Origin: Nostoc sp036917775
Lineage (GTDB): Bacteria > Cyanobacteriota > Cyanobacteriia > Cyanobacteriales > Nostocaceae
Assembly: GCF_036917775.1 (NCBI RefSeq)
Contig: NZ_JBALEQ010000068.1
Location: forward strand, 1 to 64,000
Direction of reading: 5' to 3'
Length of the DNA: 64,000 nt
Part shown: in pieces, positions 8,509 to 17,584 of the stretch
Numbering within the stretch: the first letter of the stretch is position 1
Layout of the letters: each line of letters opens with the position of its first letter
The notes under the pieces: generated by a model
Told to the model about the DNA's origin: nothing
What the model saw: only the letters and a program-made list of their open reading frames with translations
Databases searched by the model: none
Position numbers and translations under genes: made by a program

Positions 8509-10272
8509 CTAGCGATATGCTTCTCTTAAAAAGCTGGCATAATTTGCCCGAATCGTCATAGTAGTAGGATGACCTACACCTAAAGTTCGTTCGCAAATTT
8601 TCAAAGCTTGCTCAAATAAGGGTTTGGCTTTCTTGTAGCGTCTTGTCTTACGGTAGAGTGATGCGAGATTATTCAGGCTAATGGCGACATCGGGATGTTC
8701 CTCTCCCAGTAGGCGTTTACTCAGTTTTAAAGCTTGCTGATATAATGGTTCAGCTTTGCTGTAGCGTCTTGTAGATTCGTAGAGTTGCGCTAAATTATTC
8801 AGGCTAGTGGCGACATCAAGATGGTTGTCTCCTAGCAGGCGTTTTCTCATTTCTAAAGCTTTCTTCAGCAAAGGTTCGGCTTTGCTATAGCGTCCTGTAT
8901 AACAGTACAATGCTGCTAAATTGTTCAGGGTAGTTGCAATATGGGGATGTTCTTCTCCCACTAGGCGTTTCCACAGTTTCAAAGCTTGCTGATACAAAGG
9001 TTCAGCTTCTTTGTAACGTTCTGTAGATTCATAGAGTAATGCTAAATAGCTCAAGGTAGTGGCAACATCGGTATGTTCTCCCAACAGGCGTTTTCTCAGC
9101 TCTAAAGCTTGCTGATAAAGTGGTTCAGCTTTGCTGTAACGTCCTGTAAAATCGTAAAGTTGCGCTAAATTGTTCAGGCTAGTGGCGACATCGAGATGTT
9201 CTAAACCAAGACGACTTTTAGTTAGTTCTACACACTGCTGCAACCAAGATTCTGCTTGCTGATAAAGTCCTTGGTCTTGATAAAACCAGGCTAATTTGGT
9301 AAACAGAGTAATGAGATTTTCATCACTCACATACTGGGATAAGTGGGTTGCAACTTCTGTTATGTGCGGGATATGTGGAGTGAAATTGACAATATCTTCA
9401 GGGGTAAGCTGTTGCGGAATTAGCTTTGCTACCTCGAACATCATCGCTGCAAATTTAGTTTTTGCTTCATCCGCCTCGCCTGACTCCTCCAACTTCATTT
9501 GGAAAAGTTGCCGAATCGTTGGATTTAGATGATAAATTCCTTGACTTTTTTGTTGTAGTAAATGTAGTTCCAGTAAGTCGGCTATAGCTTTCTCCCAAAG
9601 TTCTTGTTTTTTGTCATCTTCTACTGTCCCAATAGATAATGGAATGTCAGCTAAGGCACACAAACTTAGCAAACAGCCAAAACTTTTTGCATTTTCATCC
9701 AACTGTTCCCAACTCAACTCAAAAGCTTCAGCTACACCCTCTTTATCAGGCATCAATGAGTTTTCATTGACCACGTTTTCATGTTCCACTCGCTTTTTCT
9801 CTAGCCGCTTCAGTAGTGTTTCCAGAGACAAACCTGGCATATTATCCAGATATTGCCCTACTAACTCTAATGCTAAAGGTAAATATCCTAAAAACTTACA
9901 AATTCTTCTAGCAATCCAAGGTTCTTTTTGCAGTCTTTCCCGCTCCACTAGCGTTTTTAATAATTTCATTGCTGCTAATGGTTTGAGGATATTCAATTCG
10001 CTATTATATTTTGCTATCAGGTAAGATTGTAACTTTTGTAGTTTGTCCCGACTGTTGGAAATTGTTAACTCAGGATAGTTTTGGACAAACTTGTTATATA
10101 CTTCATCTAGCAACTTTTTGAAAACAGCAATATCAATGTTTAATTCGCTAGCAAGTTTTGCTTCACTTTTACCCAAGTGTTCAGTCTGAAAATACTCTAT
10201 AAAAGCTGCTGTTTGCTGTAGCGATAAGCTATGAGTAGCAGCTTCGTTGGCTAGAAAATTAGCCCATTGCAT
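8509..10272 (-). CDS. TPR protein of STAND type lacking the nucleotide-binding domain
   Basis: The 587-residue chain has an N-terminal helical domain (1-100) like those that precede cyanobacterial NB-ARC proteins, then jumps at about residue 95 directly into the ARC/winged-helix part (C-K-F-L-G-Y-L-P-L-A-L-E-L-V-G). No Walker A or B motif is present. Residues 340-585 hold about six 42-residue kinesin-light-chain-type TPR units (A-x-x-L-N-N-L-A-x-L-Y, Y-x-x-A-E-P-L-Y-x-x-A-L). Relatives normally carry an ATPase domain in between, so I infer an internal in-frame deletion of roughly 250 residues. The TPRs may still bind partners; the partner is unknown. Confidence 0.8.
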   Translation of the reverse strand: MQWANFLANEAATHSLSLQQTAAFIEYFQTEHLGKSEAKLASELNIDIAVFKKLLDEVYNKFVQNYPELTISNSRDKLQKLQSYLIAKYNSELNILKPLAAMKLLKTLVERERLQKEPWIARRICKFLGYLPLALELVGQYLDNMPGLSLETLLKRLEKKRVEHENVVNENSLMPDKEGVAEAFELSWEQLDENAKSFGCLLSLCALADIPLSIGTVEDDKKQELWEKAIADLLELHLLQQKSQGIYHLNPTIRQLFQMKLEESGEADEAKTKFAAMMFEVAKLIPQQLTPEDIVNFTPHIPHITEVATHLSQYVSDENLITLFTKLAWFYQDQGLYQQAESWLQQCVELTKSRLGLEHLDVATSLNNLAQLYDFTGRYSKAEPLYQQALELRKRLLGEHTDVATTLSYLALLYESTERYKEAEPLYQQALKLWKRLVGEEHPHIATTLNNLAALYCYTGRYSKAEPLLKKALEMRKRLLGDNHLDVATSLNNLAQLYESTRRYSKAEPLYQQALKLSKRLLGEEHPDVAISLNNLASLYRKTRRYKKAKPLFEQALKICERTLGVGHPTTMTIRANYASFLREAYR

Positions 10273-10627
10273 AAACAGTTTATCAAGTTTATTTTAGATT
10301 CTACTTCGTCTGCATTGGGAAATCTCCTCTCTTGGGGGTAGAAATCCTATTTGCATATCAAGATTTCAAAGCAGTGGCTTATGGTTAGGAATCTTTACTT
10401 GAGCTTCTGAGGGTGAAGATTGAGCCTTTTAACCTCAAATTTTGAGTTTGGATCTCAAAATGGCCAGGCAATATCTACAACGAGCTACGCCTACGCTCTA
10501 TTTTTACTATACTTTGGATACAGATATTAAATCTTACTGGCAAATGATACTATCGCTCATAACTTAGGAACGAATTAATTAATATTTGCCTCTTGACTAA
10601 TGACCCCTAACTCTTGACCATTAACTA
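10273..10627. other. intergenic region with short repeats
   Basis: This 355-bp gap contains a dispersed repeat near 10470-10500 (atatctacaacgagctacgc) and gactaatgac-type short tandem repeats (10590-10640) that run into the start codon of the next gene. No gene is seen. Confidence 0.5.
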
Positions 10628-11935
10628 ATGACTCAAGTAGATATTCTCATTCTATCAAATGGCCCTGGTGAGGTAACAACCTGGGTGCGCCCAGTAGTAA
10701 GGGCATTGCGGCAACAATTCGGCAATGACCGAAATCAAGTGAGGATCAGTGTAATCTTATCACCTTGCTCAAATGCTAGTGGTAAAGAAGCTGCGATCGC
10801 ACTCTCTTATCCAGAAGTAGATAGAGTACAGGCAGCAGAGCATTTTTGGCAATTTTTGCTCTGGGGTAAAACTATTGACAATTGGGACTGGAGAAGTCGC
10901 GGTGTAGTTGTTTTTCTCGGTGGTGATCAAATTTTCCCTGTAGTTATAGGTAAAAAGCTTGGATATCGCACAGTAGTTTACGCCGAATGGTCAGTTAGGT
11001 GGCATAACTGGATTGATCGTTTTGGCGTGATGAAACCTGAAGTTACGGCCCGCATCCCCCAAAAATATGCTCACAAATTTACCGTTGTAGGTGATTTGAT
11101 GGTAGAAGCTAGTAGTCATGTGTCCAACGACAAAGGACAAATGACTAATGACATAGACGCTTCAGCAATTTCCCACAACGTAGGACAAAAGACTGAATTG
11201 ATTGGTCTACTCCCTGGATCAAAAGCAGCAAAATTAGCCCAAGGAGTACCATTACTTTTAAGTATTGCCGAATATGTTCACGCGAAAAGACCGCAAACTA
11301 AATTTGTGATTCCTGTAGCCCCAACTTTAGATTTACAAACTTTAGCTAGTTTTGCCGATCCTCAAAGGAACTCTATTGCTGAAATCTTTGGCTTTGGTGG
11401 TGCTTCCTTAATTGTCCCAGAGGACGATAGAGGCAAAGCATTGCTCAAAACAGCAACGGGCGTAACTGTGGAACTGTGGCAAGAAAACCCCGCATATCAT
11501 TTATTATCCCAATGCTGCATCTGCTTGACTACAGTGGGAGCAAACACTGCCGAACTCGGTGCTTTAGCAGTGCCAATGATTGTTTTATTACCAACCCAGC
11601 AACTTGATGCTATGCGTGCTTGGGATGGTTTACCTGGGTTGTTAGCAAATCTGCCAGTGGTAGGTACACCCTTTGCTAACGTAATCAATTGGTTATTCCT
11701 AAGATTCGTAAGACGCAAAGGTTTATTAGCATGGCCAAATATCTGGGCACAGGAAGAGATAGTACCAGAACTTATAGGTAAAATTCAACCGTCAGAAATT
11801 GGGGAAATGGTTGTAGAGTTATTAGCCCATCCAGAAAAATTGGATGATATCCGCGCTAAACTCCGTAATATTCGTGGCGAAAGCGGTGCAGCCCTGAAGA
11901 TAGCACAGATTGTTTGCGAGGAAATTGAGAAGTAG
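10628..11935 (+). CDS. lipid-A-disaccharide synthase-related glycosyltransferase
   Basis: The 435-residue protein resembles the LpxB-related family found in cyanobacteria: an N-terminal S-N-G-P-G-E motif at about 10-15, a central L-L-P-G-S-K segment, and a C-terminal T-V-G-A-N-T-A-E-L nucleotide-sugar-binding region. True LpxB joins two UDP-acylglucosamine units in lipid A synthesis; the substrate of this family is not established. Residues about 165-190 are low-complexity and derive from a gactaatgac-type repeat inserted in frame. The start ATG also lies in such a repeat, so the true N-terminus rests on the S-N-G-P-G-E motif just after it. Confidence 0.75.
   Translation: MTQVDILILSNGPGEVTTWVRPVVRALRQQFGNDRNQVRISVILSPCSNASGKEAAIALSYPEVDRVQAAEHFWQFLLWGKTIDNWDWRSRGVVVFLGGDQIFPVVIGKKLGYRTVVYAEWSVRWHNWIDRFGVMKPEVTARIPQKYAHKFTVVGDLMVEASSHVSNDKGQMTNDIDASAISHNVGQKTELIGLLPGSKAAKLAQGVPLLLSIAEYVHAKRPQTKFVIPVAPTLDLQTLASFADPQRNSIAEIFGFGGASLIVPEDDRGKALLKTATGVTVELWQENPAYHLLSQCCICLTTVGANTAELGALAVPMIVLLPTQQLDAMRAWDGLPGLLANLPVVGTPFANVINWLFLRFVRRKGLLAWPNIWAQEEIVPELIGKIQPSEIGEMVVELLAHPEKLDDIRAKLRNIRGESGAALKIAQIVCEEIEK
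11119..11195 (+). repeat. short tandem repeat insertion inside the LpxB-like gene
   Basis: The DNA ccaacgacaaaggacaaatg and the following actaatgac are typical intergenic Nostoc short tandem repeats. They are translated in frame here between the N- and C-terminal Rossmann-like halves, at what should be a surface linker. Confidence 0.6.
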
Positions 11936-11976
11936 GAGGAGGAGTTGCAGTAAGTTTTTCCTCTTCATATCTCTAC

Positions 11977-12363
11977 TTAATCGGAAGATTCTCCATCCCT
12001 GCGCCCAAGTTCATAAATGCCGGCACCCATACAAGCTAATATTCCTGTACTAATTCCCCAACTCTCACCTAAACTAATTTCCAAACCCCAGTTACATAAA
12101 GCACCAACTACCAAAAAAGGCGTGATGCTAAATAATGAGGCGTAGAAAGCATTTTGGGATTCTCTGCCTTTGCGAGTCTTTTCAAACTCTGTTTGGCTGG
12201 TATAAAGCGATCGCTCGGCAAAGTTAAACCAACGGTTGAGTTGTTCGATTACCCATTGATTGACAGGGGAAAAACCTATATATAGCGCCAATGACCACAG
12301 ACTCGCTCCGGCGATCGCGATCGTGTCTAACTCAAAGGAAAAAGGTAAAATTTCAGTCAGCAT
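11977..12363 (-). CDS. hypothetical small membrane protein
   Basis: The 128-residue product has two or three hydrophobic segments (about 14-32, 77-95 and 100-115) with a basic cytoplasmic-type loop (E-K-T-R-K-G-R) between them. I do not recognise a named family. It converges with the LpxB-like gene, with a 41-bp gap. The start is preceded by a weak purine-rich stretch (ggactccc on the plus strand). It is probably a real gene, because codon use and hydrophobic pattern are coherent, but its function is unknown. Confidence 0.6.
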   Translation of the reverse strand: MLTEILPFSFELDTIAIAGASLWSLALYIGFSPVNQWVIEQLNRWFNFAERSLYTSQTEFEKTRKGRESQNAFYASLFSITPFLVVGALCNWGLEISLGESWGISTGILACMGAGIYELGRRDGESSD

Positions 12364-12393
12364 TGCTTATGGGAGTCCTGCAAAGGGTCAACT

Positions 12394-12675
12394 TTAGCTT
12401 TTAGTAGATGCTAAAAAAACCTCTTGTGCAATTTTAAGCATAAAGGTCAACAAGATTTCAACTAGTTGACAACTCTCTTCCTCTTTTAATCCTCCGTTAC
12501 TTTCAATTGCAACAGTAATTGCTGCAAATAACTTTACCGTTGCATGAGTTTTATATTCAGCCTCTGGTAATTGCTCCCGTAAACGGGAAACGCGCTCAAA
12601 CAATTCTTTATATTGAGTAGCAAATAGTTGTGGATGAAAGTAAACTCCCCACCCATTACTGGCAAAATTAGCCAT
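12394..12675 (-). CDS. short YhaV-like toxin remnant
   Basis: The N-terminal 55 residues align by eye with the start of YhaV ribonuclease toxins (N-G-W-x-x-Y-x-H-P, then A-T-x-K-L-x-A). YhaV proteins are usually 110-155 residues and end in a conserved R-Y-R-L-F-F-R core. Here the chain is only 93 residues and its last 35 residues are unrelated and lack that core. I infer a truncated or divergent toxin, perhaps inactive. It overlaps the upstream antitoxin-like gene by 8 bp, the usual arrangement for such pairs. Confidence 0.5.
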   Translation of the reverse strand: MANFASNGWGVYFHPQLFATQYKELFERVSRLREQLPEAEYKTHATVKLFAAITVAIESNGGLKEEESCQLVEILLTFMLKIAQEVFLASTKS

Positions 12676-13009
12676 CTTCTAATAACTCATCGTCTAATTC
12701 CACACCTGCAATTAGTTCGTGGGCAACCTCAGACATTTCAGTTGTATAAGGTTGCAGCGTGTTATTTTTAAGCGTTTCTGTCATAGCAAAATCGAGAAAC
12801 AGCCGCATCATTACTGAATCTTCTACATCTTCATCATCACCAGATTGAGCTACAATCCGCAAAATTGCAGTATCCGGCGACAATACCTCTATCCAACCAT
12901 CTGCATTGGCAAACTGAGGATGCTCCAGATAAAACTCAGCAGGTAGTCTAAACCCTGCACTGTTACCAATTTTGGTACTACGAATGTTGTAAGAGTTGCT
13001 CATCTTCAA
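12668..13009 (-). CDS. AbrB/MazE-type antitoxin
   Basis: The 113-residue protein begins with a SpoVT/AbrB-like swapped-hairpin domain (I-R-S-T-K-I-G-N-S-A-G-F-R-L-P, about 8-24), which in PrlF and MazE antitoxins binds operator DNA. The acidic C-terminus would bind the toxin. It overlaps the following YhaV-like gene by 8 bp, so the two are probably co-translated. Start choice: M-K-M-S-N allows residue 1 or 3. The family assignment is good; function as an active antitoxin is inferred from the arrangement. Confidence 0.65.
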   Translation of the reverse strand: MKMSNSYNIRSTKIGNSAGFRLPAEFYLEHPQFANADGWIEVLSPDTAILRIVAQSGDDEDVEDSVMMRLFLDFAMTETLKNNTLQPYTTEMSEVAHELIAGVELDDELLEDG

Positions 13010-13092
13010 GCGTATCTACATGATGTACTTACATTATCGTCATTTATCATGCAATGCCGTCAGTCGAATTGTTAAGGCAATGCAGTAAGATA

Positions 13093-15771
13093 TCAATCCA
13101 GATTTTGCAGCCCCATCGCAATCTTACTATGTTTCTCTATTTGCCCCATCACCTGTTTGGCTCGTTGAATCACCACTGCTGGTAAACCCGCCAATCTTCC
13201 CGCCTCAATACCGTAAGACTTATCAGCACCTCCCGGTTGGACTTGGTGCAAAAAGATAATTTGGTCGGGTAATTCTTTCACCGTCACTTGATAATTAGCC
13301 ACATTCGGTACAATGCTAGCTAGCTCATTTAATTCATGGTAATGAGTCGCAAAAATCGTTCGCGCCCGAATATCGACTGCGATATATTCCGCCACGGCCC
13401 AAGCGATGGAAAGACCATCAAATGTTGCTGTTCCCCGGCCAATTTCATCTAACAATACCAGCGACATAGATGTGGCATGGTTGAGAATATTCGCCGTTTC
13501 ATTCATTTCCACCATGAACGTAGATTGACCAGTTGCAAGATCATCTACTGCACCTACACGGGTGAAAATGCGATCGCATATTCCCAATTTGGCAAACCTA
13601 GCTGGTACAAAACTACCAATCTGCGCCATTAACTGAATCAATCCCACCTGACGCAAATAACAACTTTTGCCACTGGCGTTTGGCCCAGTGAGGATAATCA
13701 AATCGGGATTGTCATTTGTCATTTGTCCTTGGTCACTTGTACTGAGCGTAGTCGAGGTATTTGTTATTTGTTCTTGATTATCTACTAATGACAGATGACT
13801 AATGACTAATGACTCTTGACCTAATTGAGTCGAATTCGGCACAAAGAAACCCGCAGGTAAAGATTGTTCCACCACCGGATGACGGCCATCAACAATGTTT
13901 ATCTCCCTTCCCGACAACATTTCTGGACGACAATAACCTTGATGCACTGCCAACTCAGCCAAACCACACAATACATCCGCTGCCGCCACTGCACGAGATA
14001 GATTGCGAATTACCTCCGCCTCTTGTGCTACTTCTTCCCGCAACGCCGTAAAAATCTCATATTCCAACTGATTTAAATCATCCCGCGCTGAGAGAATTCG
14101 GGCTTCTCGTTCCTTCAAATCTGGGGTGATGTAACGTTCCTCATTGGTTAGAGTTTGCTTGCGGATGTAATTAGCAGGTACTTGGTCAGCTTTGGTGCGG
14201 GAAATACTGATGTAATAACCAAAAGTTTTATTAAATCCTACTTTCAGTGTCGAAATTCCTGTCTTAGCCCTCTCCTCAACTTCTAAGTTGGCAATCCATT
14301 GCTGGTCTGCTTCTACCGTCGCTTTTCTTTCATCCAATAAGGGATTTACACTAGGGCGAATTAATCCACCTTCTTTGATTAGTATGGGTGGCGACTCCAC
14401 AAGGTGCGCGTGTAACTTTTGTGCTAATTCTTCTAACACACTTGGGACTTTCTGCAAAGCTTTGAGGAATGGAGAATGCGCTTCAGTAACTAAATGAGAT
14501 AATTCTGGTAAACGTGAGAGAGAATCTGCCAAAGCTACTAAATCTCTAGCATTGGCTGTACCAGAACCAGCCCTTCCGGTGAGGCGTTCTAGGTCATAAA
14601 TTTGGCGTAATAACTGCCGCAAATCTTGACGCAGGGGGGTATTTTCCATCAATTCTTGGATAGTCTCTTGCCGCGCCCGAATGCCTTTAATATCGAGTAG
14701 TGGTTGCAATAACCATCGCCGCAAAGCCCGTCCACCCATCGCTGTACTAGTTCTATCTAATGACCAGAGTAGGGAACCGTGAAAAGTTCCATCCCTAACA
14801 GTTTGGGTAATTTCCAGGTTACGGCGAGTTTGACTATCAACAATTAAGTAGTCGGTGACAGTGTAGGTGCGGAGTCTTTGCAGGGGAACTGGGTTTTCTT
14901 TTTGGGTATCTTCCAAGTATTCTAAAAGACCACCAGCCGCACGAACAGCGAGGGGAAGATGATCGCAACCGAGTCCTTCGAGCGATCGCACCTTAAATTT
15001 CTGCAATAATCTAGGTCTAGCTTCGCTTTGAGAAAATGGAACTTGCGATCGCAAACTATAGCAAAATGATGGTGGCAAACACTCCGGTAGATGAGGCGAA
15101 GTTTCTCCTGGACGTAGCAAACTACCTAAATCAGGCGCATTTGTTGGAACTAGCACCTCTGAAGGTTGCAAGCGCATTAATTCTTGCGTCAAATGTTCTA
15201 AATCACTACCTTGAGTTGTCAGAAATTCCCCCGTGGAGATGTCTGCATAAGCTAAACCCCAATGATTTGCGGCAATTACTACTGCTGCAAGGTAATTATT
15301 GCGACTAGATTTCAGCATTCCTTCTTCTAGCAAAGTGCCTGGGGTAAGAATGCGCGTTACTTCCCGCCGCACCAATCTACCAGCAGCTTCCGAAGCATCT
15401 TCTACTTGGTCGCAAATTACGACTGCATAACCTTTTTCTACTAGCATCGTCGCGTAGCGTTCCCAAGCGTGATGTGGAACACCAGACATCGCCACTCTTC
15501 CCTGTTCGCCAGCTTGTTTGCTAGTGAGGACTAATTCTAATTCTTGTGCTAGTTTTACAGCATCTTGGAAATAGCATTCAAAGAAATCTCCTACCCGATA
15601 CAACAATACCGCGTGAGGATATTTATCCTTCGTCTCGACATAATGCAAGTACATTTGACTTAGCTTACTGCGATCCACCTGTAGATGGTCAGAAATAAAA
15701 GTACTTGCGTCGGGTTTGGTAGATGGAGTTTCAGAGTGAGAGGCGGTCATAGATGCTATCGAGTTACGCAC
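13093..15771 (-). CDS. mutS: DNA mismatch repair protein MutS
   Basis: MutS recognises mismatches and small loops and uses ATP to start repair. The N-terminal mismatch-reading motif G-D-F-F-E is near residue 56, and the ATPase has T-G-P-N-A-S-G-K-S near 690-698 and L-D-E-I-G-R-G-T. Length is 892 residues, slightly above the usual 850-870. The extra length comes largely from about 35 residues at 13711-13820, read from short tandem repeats and placed just before the Walker A motif. The first residues allow a start at M1 or M8 (15750). It seems intact, but the insertion sits close to the active site. Confidence 0.95.
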   Translation of the reverse strand: MRNSIASMTASHSETPSTKPDASTFISDHLQVDRSKLSQMYLHYVETKDKYPHAVLLYRVGDFFECYFQDAVKLAQELELVLTSKQAGEQGRVAMSGVPHHAWERYATMLVEKGYAVVICDQVEDASEAAGRLVRREVTRILTPGTLLEEGMLKSSRNNYLAAVVIAANHWGLAYADISTGEFLTTQGSDLEHLTQELMRLQPSEVLVPTNAPDLGSLLRPGETSPHLPECLPPSFCYSLRSQVPFSQSEARPRLLQKFKVRSLEGLGCDHLPLAVRAAGGLLEYLEDTQKENPVPLQRLRTYTVTDYLIVDSQTRRNLEITQTVRDGTFHGSLLWSLDRTSTAMGGRALRRWLLQPLLDIKGIRARQETIQELMENTPLRQDLRQLLRQIYDLERLTGRAGSGTANARDLVALADSLSRLPELSHLVTEAHSPFLKALQKVPSVLEELAQKLHAHLVESPPILIKEGGLIRPSVNPLLDERKATVEADQQWIANLEVEERAKTGISTLKVGFNKTFGYYISISRTKADQVPANYIRKQTLTNEERYITPDLKEREARILSARDDLNQLEYEIFTALREEVAQEAEVIRNLSRAVAAADVLCGLAELAVHQGYCRPEMLSGREINIVDGRHPVVEQSLPAGFFVPNSTQLGQESLVISHLSLVDNQEQITNTSTTLSTSDQGQMTNDNPDLIILTGPNASGKSCYLRQVGLIQLMAQIGSFVPARFAKLGICDRIFTRVGAVDDLATGQSTFMVEMNETANILNHATSMSLVLLDEIGRGTATFDGLSIAWAVAEYIAVDIRARTIFATHYHELNELASIVPNVANYQVTVKELPDQIIFLHQVQPGGADKSYGIEAGRLAGLPAVVIQRAKQVMGQIEKHSKIAMGLQNLD
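13711..13820 (-). repeat. short tandem repeat insertion inside mutS
   Basis: Runs of gtcatttgtcatttgtcc and gactaatgactaatgact, plus a gagcgtagtcgag piece also seen near 2350, make up about 110 bp. All are intergenic-type Nostoc repeats, yet they are open in the mutS frame and keep it intact. Confidence 0.7.
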
Positions 15772-15842
15772 AGAAATTCCACAATATCCGATGATAACGT
15801 GATGTGAAAGTTGAATGGCGATCGCTCAAGGATATTTTACCT

Positions 15843-17501
15843 TTAGATGATCAGTGGCTCAAGTTCCCGATTATGCCATTGTCGCTGATGCCATTCGGCA
15901 ACCAAAGGACGGACAATAAACTTAGGTTGTCCATCGCCTTTAACGTCAATGCGTAAACCTGAATAAGGTCGTCGCTTCTGAGAACCTTGGCCGTTGCGAC
16001 CAATGAAGAGATGCGATCGCGCCACTAATTTATTTTCCTCCATCAAATCTGCTCCCTCAATCCTTTGGCGGCGCAAACTAAACCCACTACCACCACAAAC
16101 AAGCCAGTGGATATGAGAATCAGCGTGTCCTGTATCCATTGTCTCAAGATGTTCTAAACAGTGGGCATGACCGTTTAATACCAAATCAACCAAAGGACGA
16201 CCCTGATTTAGAGAACCTATTTCTTTCGCTACTGCATCCAGCACCCCACGGAAGCGATCGCGAATGATCAAAGTTTGTGCTTGTTGCCACTTTGTCGCCT
16301 CAGTTACATAAGGAGGATGATGGAAATAAACCACTCTTCCCCGAACTTCTGAATTATTCCAAGATTCAATTAATCTGTTTTTGAGCCAGTCTAGTTGTTC
16401 AATATCAGTCTGCATTGTTTTGTCACTAGCTAATTGCTTCTTGATATCAACAATAATTTCTTCAATTTGCGATAGCTTGGCGTGGTAATCGTCTAATTGG
16501 TCGGCTTCAATGGGGTTTTCGGGACGAAGCTTGGCCGAGGTTTCAATAATGTACTGCTTTTCTTGTTCTAAATCTTCACGACGCTTTTCTAAGATTTTGC
16601 GATCGGCATCACCTTGTTTTGTTTTAGGTAAAGGTGGTGGATCGTTAAATGTATTAGAATCCAAAGCGAAGAAATCAATTCCGCCATAGCGAAAAGTGTA
16701 ATAACGATTGGGAAGCCGGGTAAAATGACCAGGTTCATACTTCAGACAAAGACCTGTATCTGTCTTACCTGTGTAGTGCTGATCTAAATGGCTGCTTAAT
16801 TCTCCTGGAAGTTGCAACGTTTTCAGATAGTCTATAAATGCGTGTGCGTAAGCTTCACCGGTTCCTGAGCCATGCAAACCTACATCTAGGTCTAAGCGCG
16901 ATCGCAACAGACGACGAAGGGGTAATGTTGTCAAAGAGGCCAAGCTCAATAAAATGGGCAAGTTATAATAATCGTGATTTCCCGGTACTGGTAAAATGGG
17001 CAGCTTAAAAATCATCTGATCATAAGCAATTCGCTTCGGATGCTCTCCGCCCAAGATAAACTCTCGGTAAGGCTCGATGAAGTTTTGCTGGTAGTATTCA
17101 CTCGAACCCACTAAGTAAATCACATCCCCGGTATGCAGCATAAAACGGGATTCATCGTGATGGGGCAACATCAGTTCAGCTATCTGTCGTTGGGGATTGT
17201 GTCCCCGATGCTTACCAGAACCACTATCACCCACAACTAAAAATGAAAACTCAGGATTATCTTCTTGACCATCCTCCAACACCAGGCGAGTTTGGTCGAT
17301 GTTCCGTTCCACAATTAACGGATCTTGCCATCTGACTCGCTGATTCATTTTACGAATTTTGTTAGCGATCGCTGGATCTGATACAAGTTTCAATGCAACA
17401 TACTCCTGAATCTTGAATTGCAGGGAGAAGGGGGCAGGGAGCGAGGGAGAAGAGGAGTGTGGGGAGTGTGGGGAGTGTGGGGGGTAAGACTTCTTTCCCA
17501 T
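15843..17501 (-). CDS. calcineurin-like metallophosphoesterase
   Basis: The protein carries the five metallophosphoesterase blocks: V-G-D-S-G, H-T-G-D-V, P-G-N-H-D, F-H-H-P-P and N-G-H-A-H, which bind two metal ions. An acidic/basic coiled-coil-like insert lies around 305-375. The substrate is unknown. The first 28 residues (S-Y-P-P-H-S-P-H-S-P) come from a dispersed G/T-rich repeat whose ATG is the only clear start, so the native start may have been replaced when the repeat inserted. The next in-frame ATG is within K-M-N-Q-R-V (about residue 52). It is preceded by the same-strand lipid kinase gene. Confidence 0.8.
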   Translation of the reverse strand: MGKKSYPPHSPHSPHSSSPSLPAPFSLQFKIQEYVALKLVSDPAIANKIRKMNQRVRWQDPLIVERNIDQTRLVLEDGQEDNPEFSFLVVGDSGSGKHRGHNPQRQIAELMLPHHDESRFMLHTGDVIYLVGSSEYYQQNFIEPYREFILGGEHPKRIAYDQMIFKLPILPVPGNHDYYNLPILLSLASLTTLPLRRLLRSRLDLDVGLHGSGTGEAYAHAFIDYLKTLQLPGELSSHLDQHYTGKTDTGLCLKYEPGHFTRLPNRYYTFRYGGIDFFALDSNTFNDPPPLPKTKQGDADRKILEKRREDLEQEKQYIIETSAKLRPENPIEADQLDDYHAKLSQIEEIIVDIKKQLASDKTMQTDIEQLDWLKNRLIESWNNSEVRGRVVYFHHPPYVTEATKWQQAQTLIIRDRFRGVLDAVAKEIGSLNQGRPLVDLVLNGHAHCLEHLETMDTGHADSHIHWLVCGGSGFSLRRQRIEGADLMEENKLVARSHLFIGRNGQGSQKRRPYSGLRIDVKGDGQPKFIVRPLVAEWHQRQWHNRELEPLII

Positions 17502-17576
17502 CCTCCCACACCTCCCACACTTCCCACACCCCTTGGATTTCTCACTTGTGAAAAATCCAGGCTAATGCCCAATTCC
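17430..17576 (-). repeat. about 140-bp dispersed repeat, copy A
   Basis: The reverse complement of 17430-17576 matches 50186-50332 almost base for base. The unit contains a hairpin (ggatttctcac, 2-base loop, its complement; one mismatch in this copy), then gtgtgggaggtgtgg tracts, then gaagtcttacccccc and a C/T-rich end. It overlaps the 5' end of the phosphoesterase gene. Confidence 0.85.
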
Positions 17577-17584
17577 CCATTCCC

